Assembly: GCA_013812695.1 (NCBI GenBank)
Contig: JACCSZ010000182.1
Location: 1-12,829, forward strand
Origin: Gemmatimonadales bacterium
GTDB lineage: Bacteria > Gemmatimonadota > Gemmatimonadetes > Gemmatimonadales > GWC2-71-9
Reading direction: 5' to 3'
DNA: 12,829 bases
Under the pieces are notes generated by a model. The model was not told the origin of the DNA and searched no databases. It saw only the letters and a list, made by a program, of their open reading frames with translations. Numbering within the stretch: position 1 is the first letter of the stretch; every line of letters begins with the position of its first letter. The translations under genes and the position numbers were made by a program. This document shows, one piece after another, positions 7,887 to 12,829 of this stretch.

Positions 7887-7934
7887 CCCCCTCGATCCGC
7901 TTGACGCGACTCGCTGTCTGGATGAGCTTTGGCC

Positions 7935-9221
7935 ATGCCTCCTCGATTTCTCGTGCGCGGCGGTCATCCGCTGCGTGGATCCATTCGTCCCGCCGGGAAC
8001 AAGAACGCCGCGCTCCCGATTCTCGCCAGCACCGTCCTCGCCGACGGTCCGATGGAGCTCGACAACATCCCGCGGATCCGGGATGTCGAGACCATGCTCG
8101 CGCTGCTGGTGGATCTCGGGGCCTCGGCTGAGTGGATCGGTACCAACCTCGTACGGGTGGACGCGCGGGGGGTGCGGCCCAAGCCGCTCGATCCCAAGCT
8201 GTGCGCCCGCATCCGCGCCTCGATCCTGCTCGCGGGCCCGCTCCTGGCACGCTTCGGCATGGTGTCGCTGCCCCCGCCGGGCGGCGACGTGATCGGGCGC
8301 CGGCGCGTCGATACCCATTTCCTGGCCCTCGAGCAGCTCGGCGCGTCGGTCACCGTCGGCGACCGCTACGAGCTCGAGGCCAAGAAGGGCCTGGTCGGCG
8401 CCGACATCTTTCTCGACGAGCCGAGCGTGACCGGCACGGAGAACGCGCTGATGGCGGCGGTGGCCGCCAAAGGGCGCACCGTGCTCCGGAACGCCGCCTG
8501 CGAGCCGCACGTACAGGATCTCGCGCGCGTGCTGGTGGCGATGGGCGCGCAGATCGACGGCATCGGCTCCAACATCTATACGATCGAGGGCGGCCGCCCG
8601 CTCGGTGGGGCCGCCTACACCATCGGCCCCGATCACATCGAGATCGGCAGCTTCATCGGGCTCGCCGCGGTGACCAACGGCGAAATCACCATCGACCCGG
8701 TGCGCGCCGAGGACCTCCGGAGCACGCTCCTGGGGTTCGAGCGGCTTGGCATCCGGCCGCGGGTGGACGGCCATCGGCTCACGGTGGACGCCGGCCAGGA
8801 GCGCCGGATCCGGCCGGACCTTGGCGGACATGTGCCGAAGCTCGAGGACGGGCCGTGGCCGGCGTTTCCCGCCGACGTCATGTCCACCACCATCGTGAGC
8901 GCCACGCAGTGCTCGGGTATGCTGCTGGTGTTCGAGAAGATGTTCGAGTCCCGGCTGTTCTTCGTCGACAAGCTGATCGGCATGGGCGCCCGCATCGTAC
9001 TATGCGACCCGCACCGCGCCGTCATTTCGGGGCGGTCGCCGCTCAAGGGCGGAACGGTCGAATCGCCCGACATCCGGGCCGGCATGGCCATGCTGTTGGC
9101 GGCGCTCGCGGCCGAAGGCGAGAGCACCATCCACAATGTCGGCCAGATCGAGCGCGGCTACGAGCGGATCGACGAGCGACTGCGGGCGCTCGGGGCCGAC
9201 ATCGAGCGCGCGGATGGCTAG
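7935..9221 (+). CDS. murA: UDP-N-acetylglucosamine 1-carboxyvinyltransferase with Asp at the reactive Cys position
   Basis: MurA transfers enolpyruvate from PEP to UDP-GlcNAc, the first committed step of peptidoglycan synthesis, in the cytoplasm. The product is 428 residues, normal for the family. The N-terminus has FLVRGG, then SIRPAGNKNAALP with the Lys-Asn pair at residues 23-24. The catalytic-loop motif, usually PGGCxIGxRPVD, reads PGGDVIGRRRVD, placing Asp118 (bases 8286-8288) where most MurA proteins have Cys. FPADV, with the conserved Asp, is present. The end is typical: IRAGMAMLLAALAAEGES, then ERGYERIDERLRALGA. The start is ATG 7935, with GGATGAG at 7920-7926; a TTG six bases upstream (7929) would leave too little space. 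Asp in this loop is known from Mycobacterium and Chlamydia MurA and gives fosfomycin insensitivity. No divergent partner promoter could be assigned. Confidence 0.93.
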   Translation: MPPRFLVRGGHPLRGSIRPAGNKNAALPILASTVLADGPMELDNIPRIRDVETMLALLVDLGASAEWIGTNLVRVDARGVRPKPLDPKLCARIRASILLAGPLLARFGMVSLPPPGGDVIGRRRVDTHFLALEQLGASVTVGDRYELEAKKGLVGADIFLDEPSVTGTENALMAAVAAKGRTVLRNAACEPHVQDLARVLVAMGAQIDGIGSNIYTIEGGRPLGGAAYTIGPDHIEIGSFIGLAAVTNGEITIDPVRAEDLRSTLLGFERLGIRPRVDGHRLTVDAGQERRIRPDLGGHVPKLEDGPWPAFPADVMSTTIVSATQCSGMLLVFEKMFESRLFFVDKLIGMGARIVLCDPHRAVISGRSPLKGGTVESPDIRAGMAMLLAALAAEGESTIHNVGQIERGYERIDERLRALGADIERADG

Positions 9222-9260
9222 CCGCCCCCATCCGCATGCGAAGCCGACCACGCTGCTCGC

Positions 9261-10031
9261 GTGACGGCTGAGTCGACCGCCGTCGTCCAGGAATCACTGC
9301 TCCCCGAGGCTCCCCCGAGATACGAGCTGACCGATTGGCTCCGGCACGGCGTCGTCGCCGGGATTACCGGCCGCGGGGAAGCGACCGGCCGCGGCTTCGA
9401 TCTGGGTCTCTGGAGCGATGCGCCCGTCGCTGACACGATGGCTCGGTGGCGGACGTTCCGGCGCGGGTTCACCGGGTTCGACGCAGTGGTGCTCGGAAAC
9501 CAGGTGCACGGGACGGTCGTCGACGCCGTCGGGGCGGCACGCGGATGGGTTCAGCTCGACGGCGTCGACGGGTGGGTCACCGCGACGCCCGGGATCCTGC
9601 TCACCGTGACCGTCGCTGATTGTATTCCGGTCTATCTGGTGGCTCCTGGCCGGGGCATCGCACTGCTGCACGCGGGATGGCGCGGTACGGCGGGCGGGAT
9701 CCTCGAGCGGGGCATCGCGCGCCTGGTCGAGAGCGCCCACGCCTCCCGGGATAAGATCATAATGCACTGCGGCGTCGGTATTTGTGGGCCGTGCTATGAA
9801 GTGGGTCGCGAGGTCATGGTCGGCTGCGGCGTCGATGTCACCGGTGCCGGTCCGTGGCACCTGGACCTCCGTGCTCGGCTGTGCGCTTCGGCGGCTCGAC
9901 TCGGGATCGGATCGGTCAGCGTGTCCCGGTGGTGCAGTGCGCACGACCGCGCCTCCTTTTACAGTCACCGGGCCTCCCGCGGCCAGGACGGGCGCATGGC
10001 CGCCTATCTCGGCATGCCCCGATCGGATTGA
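9261..10031 (+). CDS. pgeF: purine nucleoside phosphorylase PgeF / YfiH family (formerly laccase-domain, polyphenol oxidase)
   Basis: This is a 256-residue member of the DUF152/YfiH family. Members have been described as multicopper oxidase-like and later as zinc-dependent purine nucleoside phosphorylases or deaminases. In Escherichia coli the protein corrects mis-incorporated serine in peptidoglycan precursors. The three metal ligands are visible: His83 (GNQVHG), Cys121 (TVADCIPV) and His138 (LLHAGWRG). ICGPCYEVG, then DLRARL, and a C-terminal SFYSHRAS..GR are also typical. The GTG at 9261 is the only usable in-frame start after the murA stop (39-base gap), with no clear ribosome site. Its position directly after murA fits either a cell-wall quality role or simple readthrough. 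The stop codon lies inside the -35 of the promoter for the rimP operon. Confidence 0.88.
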   Translation: MTAESTAVVQESLLPEAPPRYELTDWLRHGVVAGITGRGEATGRGFDLGLWSDAPVADTMARWRTFRRGFTGFDAVVLGNQVHGTVVDAVGAARGWVQLDGVDGWVTATPGILLTVTVADCIPVYLVAPGRGIALLHAGWRGTAGGILERGIARLVESAHASRDKIIMHCGVGICGPCYEVGREVMVGCGVDVTGAGPWHLDLRARLCASAARLGIGSVSVSRWCSAHDRASFYSHRASRGQDGRMAAYLGMPRSD

Positions 10032-10056
10032 CTCCGCCCCATAGTCGCGATAATAT
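10028..10056 (+). promoter_or_regulatory. sigma70-type promoter for the rimP-nusA-ylxQ-infB operon
   Basis: TTGACT (10028-10033) matches the -35 consensus at five of six positions. It is followed after 17 bases by TAATAT (10051-10056), or after 15 bases by GATAAT (10049-10054). The -35 overlaps the pgeF stop codon. Transcription would start near 10062-10065, giving a leader of about 75 bases that contains the terminator hairpin described below. This is the only AT-rich patch in the gap, and it is the best promoter candidate in the window. Confidence 0.65.
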
Positions 10057-10097
10057 TTAGCTGCTGTCCCGGGGGCGCTTGGTCGGGCCAACTGTCG

Positions 10098-10126
10098 ATG
10101 TGGGGGAGTTCCCCCACATTTTTTTT
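10098..10126 (+). terminator. intrinsic terminator/attenuator in the rimP leader
   Basis: The arms ATGTGGGGGA (10098-10107) and TCCCCCACAT (10110-10119) are perfectly complementary around a two-base centre. They would fold as nine pairs with an AGTT loop. Eight consecutive T (10119-10126) follow directly, the textbook layout of a Rho-independent terminator in plus orientation. It lies downstream of the promoter at 10028-10056 and ends 11 bases before the rimP ATG. It can therefore end pgeF transcripts and also attenuate transcription of the rimP operon. Confidence 0.9.
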
Positions 10127-10137
10127 CCTGCAACCCG

Positions 10138-10641
10138 ATGTCCGTCGACACGCTCCTCGCACCGATTCGCGATCACATCGCCGGCCTCGGATTCGAGCTC
10201 GTCGATCTGCGGCGCGTCGGGACGCTCGAGCGCCCTATCCTGCAGGTGCGGGTCGACCGTCCGGACAGCCGACCCGGCCGGGGCATCACGGCCGACGACT
10301 GCGCCGGCATCAGCCGCTCCCTCGAGCGCTTCCTGGAATCCAGCGCGATGGTCGGCCCGCGGTACGTGCTGGAGGTTTCCTCCCCCGGCATCGAGCGCCC
10401 GCTCCGTTGGCCCGAGCAGTATCGTCGCTTCGTGGGCCGGCGCGCGCGGGTCCGGGCCCATGCCCTGGGCGGACGCCGCGAGGTGAAGATCGTCGCGGTG
10501 CCGGACGACGCGCACGTGACGCTGCTCGCCGAGGGCGGCGCCGAGGTGACGGTGCCGCTCGCGGACATCCGTGAGGCGAGGCTGGTGGCGGAGCTGCCGG
10601 AGATTGCTCGGCCGTCGAAAGCCGGGCACCGCGCGCGGTAG
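10138..10641 (+). CDS. rimP: ribosome maturation factor RimP
   Basis: RimP is a cytoplasmic factor needed for late 30S subunit assembly. The product is 167 residues, usual for the family. The N-terminal alpha/beta domain has LGFELVDLRRVG and ITADDCAGISRSLE. The family signature is YVLEVSSPGIERPLRWPEQY (about residues 76-95), followed by the C-terminal SH3-like barrel with the matching VGRRARV start. The ATG at 10138 is the only reasonable start, but no Shine-Dalgarno sequence is present: the preceding bases are the T-run of the terminator plus CCTGCAACCCG. It is the first gene of the conserved translation/transcription operon. Confidence 0.94.
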   Translation: MSVDTLLAPIRDHIAGLGFELVDLRRVGTLERPILQVRVDRPDSRPGRGITADDCAGISRSLERFLESSAMVGPRYVLEVSSPGIERPLRWPEQYRRFVGRRARVRAHALGGRREVKIVAVPDDAHVTLLAEGGAEVTVPLADIREARLVAELPEIARPSKAGHRAR

Positions 10642-10673
10642 CCGAGGCGCTGCGGCGATGACTTTCGTTCTAC

Positions 10674-10678
10674 AGGAG
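10674..10678 (+). promoter_or_regulatory. ribosome binding site deciding the nusA start
   Basis: AGGAG sits eight bases before the ATG at 10687. An in-frame GTG at 10678 overlaps this site and so cannot be the start. Confidence 0.8.
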
Positions 10679-10686
10679 TGACACGC

Positions 10687-11994
10687 ATGGCAGGTTCGAC
10701 CGAAATGTTGGCCGCGTTCCGCGAGCTGACCACCGCGAAGCAGCTCGAGCGCTCCGACCTCCTCGACCTGCTGCGCGACGGTATCCAGGCGGCGCTGGTT
10801 CGGAAGTTCGGCCCGAACGTCAAGTTCGAGCTGAGCGTCGACGAGATGCAGGGCACCATCAAGGTGACCCGGCTCCGCCAGGTCGTGGAAGCGGTCGAGG
10901 ATCCGAGCTGGCAGATTCCGCTCGAGGAAGCGCGCTACGAGGATCCCGACTTCCAGGTGGGCGACATGCTGGAGGAGGAAGTGCCGTTCGCCGAGTTCGG
11001 CCGCCTCGCCGTGCAGGCCGCCAAACAGCGGATCATCCAGCGCGTCCGCGAGGGCGAGCGGATGCGCATCCGCGAGGAGTTCGCGTCCAAGGTCGGCGAG
11101 TTGCTCTCCGGCGAAGTCCAGCAGATCGAGCGCGGCAAGCTCGTCATCATGCTGAACAAGTTCCGTGAGGCCGAGGCCATCATTCCGTACCGCGAGCAGA
11201 ATCACCGCGAGCACTTCCACCAGGGCGACACGATCCGCGCGGTGCTCAAGCGCCTCGAAGAGACGCCCAAGGGTCCGCGGCTCATTCTTTCCCGGGGCGA
11301 TCCGCTGTTCGTCAAGGCGCTCTTCAAGCTTGAGGTGCCCGAGATCCAACAGCAGATCGTCGAAATCCGCGCCATCGCCCGCGAGGTCGGCAGCCGGACC
11401 AAGGTGGCCGTCATCTCGCGCGACGACGCCATCGATCCGGTCGGCGCCTGCGTCGGCCTCAAGGGGTCGCGGGTGCAGGCCGTGGTGAACGAGTTGGGCG
11501 GCGAGCGGATCGACATCGTGCCGTGGTCGCCCGACCCCGAGCGGTTCGCCCGGCTGGCGCTCGCGCCCGCACGCGTCGCCAAGGTGTTCAGCGACCCCGA
11601 GGCCAAGACGATCCAGGCCGTCGTCGACGAGGACCAACTGTCACTCGCCATCGGACGGAACGGACAGAACGTCCGGCTCGCCTCCGAGCTCACCGGCTGG
11701 AAGATCGACCTCTACTCGAGCCGCGAATGGCTGGAGCGCGGGGGCGAGGGTCCGCTGTTCGCCCCGCTGCCGCCGGAGGACGAGAACGTCGCCAAGATCC
11801 CGCTCACCGAGATCAAGGGGCTGTCGGCCGAGCTCATGGCGATCCTGGAGACCGCCGGCTACCGCATGCTCAATGACGTGCTCGACCTCGAGCGCGAGGA
11901 CATCGCCAAGATTCCGGGCATGACGCCGGAGACCGCCGAGCAGCTGCTCGGGTTTCTCGCCGAGCTGACCGACGAGGATGGCGGCGAGAAGTAG
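10687..11994 (+). CDS. nusA: transcription termination/antitermination protein NusA
   Basis: NusA binds RNA polymerase and nascent RNA, promoting pausing, termination or antitermination. The product is 435 residues. Domains in order: polymerase-binding N-terminal domain (about 1-130); S1 domain (about 137-203, from SGEVQQIERGKLVIML to RLILSR); KH1 (about 235-282) with GLKGSR; KH2 (about 300-345) with AIGRNGQNVRLA; and one C-terminal helix-hairpin-helix unit (about 365-430, ITEIKGLS-like start, then KIPGMTPETAEQLLGF). Escherichia coli NusA has two such acidic repeats and Bacillus subtilis none, so this is an intermediate layout. The ATG at 10687 is fixed by AGGAG eight bases upstream. It lies 45 bases after rimP and 9 bases before ylxQ, so they probably share a transcript. 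The NusA product might act on the terminator in its own operon leader. Confidence 0.97.
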   Translation: MAGSTEMLAAFRELTTAKQLERSDLLDLLRDGIQAALVRKFGPNVKFELSVDEMQGTIKVTRLRQVVEAVEDPSWQIPLEEARYEDPDFQVGDMLEEEVPFAEFGRLAVQAAKQRIIQRVREGERMRIREEFASKVGELLSGEVQQIERGKLVIMLNKFREAEAIIPYREQNHREHFHQGDTIRAVLKRLEETPKGPRLILSRGDPLFVKALFKLEVPEIQQQIVEIRAIAREVGSRTKVAVISRDDAIDPVGACVGLKGSRVQAVVNELGGERIDIVPWSPDPERFARLALAPARVAKVFSDPEAKTIQAVVDEDQLSLAIGRNGQNVRLASELTGWKIDLYSSREWLERGGEGPLFAPLPPEDENVAKIPLTEIKGLSAELMAILETAGYRMLNDVLDLEREDIAKIPGMTPETAEQLLGFLAELTDEDGGEK

Positions 11995-12003
11995 GCGCCG
12001 CCG

Positions 12004-12309
12004 GTGAGCGGGCTGCTCGGATTGCTCGGACTGGGGCTGCGGGCGCGCCGGGTGGTCGTCGGGGTCGAGGCGGTCCGAAAGGAGCTGCAGTCGAGAAAGA
12101 TCTGGTGCGTGGTGTTGGCGGACGACGCCAGCCCGCGCGCCGTGGACAAGGTGGTCCGGCTGGCCTCGGCCAAGGGCGTGCCGATTCTGCTGGGCCCGCA
12201 CGCCGCCGCGATCGGCGCGCAGTTGGGAAAGCCGCCGGTCATGGCGGTAGGCGTACGCGACCGCGCGTTAGCCGACGGCATGGTGCCGCTGGCGCGCGTA
12301 CGCTCCTGA
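12004..12309 (+). CDS. ylxQ: L7Ae/L30e-family RNA-binding protein (YlxQ-like)
   Basis: This 101-residue protein has the L7Ae/L30e/Gadd45 fold pattern: LLGLGLRARRVVVGVEAV at the start, CVVLADDASPRAVDKVV in the middle, then VPILLGP and PPVMAVGVRDRALADGM. Proteins of this family at this position are called YlxQ or ribosomal L7Ae-like, and they are thought to bind structured RNA. The GTG start at 12004 lies nine bases after the nusA stop, with no strong ribosome site, so coupling to nusA is likely. The stop TGA is directly followed by the infB ribosome site. The YlxR/RnpM (DUF448) gene that often sits between nusA and ylxQ is absent. I cannot tell whether it is lost or located elsewhere. Confidence 0.88.
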   Translation: MSGLLGLLGLGLRARRVVVGVEAVRKELQSRKIWCVVLADDASPRAVDKVVRLASAKGVPILLGPHAAAIGAQLGKPPVMAVGVRDRALADGMVPLARVRS

Positions 12310-12310
12310 T

Positions 12311-12315
12311 GGAGG
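12311..12315 (+). promoter_or_regulatory. ribosome binding site deciding the infB GTG start
   Basis: GGAGG lies five bases before the GTG at 12321 and directly after the ylxQ stop. It supports the unusual start codon. Confidence 0.75.
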
Positions 12316-12320
12316 ATTGA

Positions 12321-12829
12321 GTGGTCAAGACTAGAGTGCACGACCTGGCGGCGGAGTTCGGCGTCGCACCCGAGCAGCTCCTGAGCATGCTCAAGGACAT
12401 GAACATCTTCGTTCGCAGCCACATGTCGGGCCTGGAGAACGACCAGGTATCCGCCGTCCGTGTGCGCTGGGAGCGCGACAAGCGCAAGAGCGCCGAAGCG
12501 CCCACGGCCAAGAAGGGCCGGCGCAAGGCGGTCAAGGCCGAGCCCGCGCCCGTCCCGGTCGAGGCCAAGCCCACCAAGCGGAGGCGCACCGCGGCCGAAG
12601 TCGCGGTGGTCGAAGCGCAGGCCCAGGCGGACAAAGCCGCCGAGCTGGCGGCGCTCGAGCTCGAGCGCCCGGTCGTCGAGTTTGAGGAGCCGGTGCCGGC
12701 GCAATCGCTCGAGGAACGCGCCAAGGCGTTGTTCCGGGACCTGCCCCCGGCGCCGGCCGACGACGAGGCGGCGACGGCGCCGCTCGAGGAAGCCCCCGCC
12801 GCGGCCACGGCCGGCTCCGACGCGCCGGC
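12321..12829 (+). CDS. infB: translation initiation factor IF-2, N-terminal part (3' end outside window)
   Basis: IF-2 is the GTPase that brings initiator fMet-tRNA to the 30S subunit and promotes subunit joining. Only the first 169 codons are in the window, so no GTPase motif is visible. The call rests on the IF2_N domain (about residues 2-50: KTRVHDLAAEFGV, then LLSMLKDMNIFVRSHMSGLE), its place after nusA and ylxQ, and the following low-complexity region. That region is Lys/Arg-rich (about residues 55-90) and then Ala/Glu/Pro-rich, a typical disordered IF-2 linker of variable length. The start is GTG 12321, giving MVKTRVHDL. Confidence 0.93.
   Translation, partial: MVKTRVHDLAAEFGVAPEQLLSMLKDMNIFVRSHMSGLENDQVSAVRVRWERDKRKSAEAPTAKKGRRKAVKAEPAPVPVEAKPTKRRRTAAEVAVVEAQAQADKAAELAALELERPVVEFEEPVPAQSLEERAKALFRDLPPAPADDEAATAPLEEAPAAATAGSDAP

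Noticed and set aside
7901..7929. TTGACG as the -35 of a murA promoter
   Set aside because: A -10 at normal spacing would fall on the murA ribosome site, and no TATAAT-like sequence is present there.
7929..7934. TTG at 7929 as the murA start
   Set aside because: The GGATGAG site would be only two bases away. ATG at 7935 has suitable spacing and matches the usual N-terminus.
7797..8831. Long minus-strand open frame continuing upstream of the DUF948-like gene, antisense to murA
   Set aside because: It is the codon shadow of murA on the opposite strand in GC-rich DNA. The strong ribosome site and ATG at 7796 mark the true start.
10057..11637. 526-codon open frame on the minus strand opposite rimP and nusA
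   Set aside because: It covers two well-conserved plus-strand genes and the terminator. Its product resembles no family I know and has typical antisense composition.
1..12829. Mobile elements, CRISPR arrays, toxin-antitoxin or phage-defence genes
   Set aside because: I found no transposase, integrase, direct-repeat array or defence-family motif. All sizeable stretches are accounted for by conserved genes.

Overview
The window is about 12.8 kb of GC-rich, densely packed bacterial chromosome. It holds housekeeping genes plus one small cell-envelope cluster. I see no mobile element, CRISPR array, tRNA or rRNA, and no stretch over 300 bases without a gene; the longest gap is about 140 bases. Gene content, high GC and the character of the NusA and MurA proteins suggest an environmental bacterium, possibly Gemmatimonadota. 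That assignment is inferred from remembered family resemblance only.

Layout. (1) Bases 1-4974, plus strand: the C-terminal four-fifths of a PcrA/UvrD-type helicase, then gatC, gatA and gatB. All four reading frames overlap by 1-4 bases, so they look like one translationally coupled operon. GatCAB implies that Gln-tRNA and/or Asn-tRNA is made by transamidation. (2) Bases 4987-7796, minus strand, convergent with gatB: a four-gene cluster read as membrane-anchored coiled-coil protein, secreted zinc-dependent phospholipase C-like protein, DUF985 cupin, secreted M23 peptidase. Spacing is 10 bases or overlapping throughout. (3) Bases 7797-7934: divergent intergenic region. (4) Bases 7935-10031, plus strand: murA, then pgeF. 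The MurA has Asp where most MurA enzymes have the reactive Cys. (5) Bases 10028-10137: a recognisable sigma70-type promoter overlapping the pgeF stop codon, followed by a near-perfect intrinsic terminator that ends 11 bases before the rimP start codon. (6) Bases 10138-12829, plus strand: the conserved rimP - nusA - ylxQ (L7Ae family) - infB operon, without the ylxR/rnpM gene often found after nusA. infB runs off the window.

How the parts relate: segments 1 and 6 serve translation fidelity, ribosome maturation, transcription elongation and DNA repair. Segments 2 and 4 face each other across a divergent promoter region and deal largely with the envelope (peptidoglycan precursor synthesis, peptidoglycan hydrolysis, phospholipid hydrolysis). 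I did not find a clearly new biological system. The observations most worth checking are the terminator/attenuator in the rimP-nusA leader and the Cys-to-Asp change in MurA.
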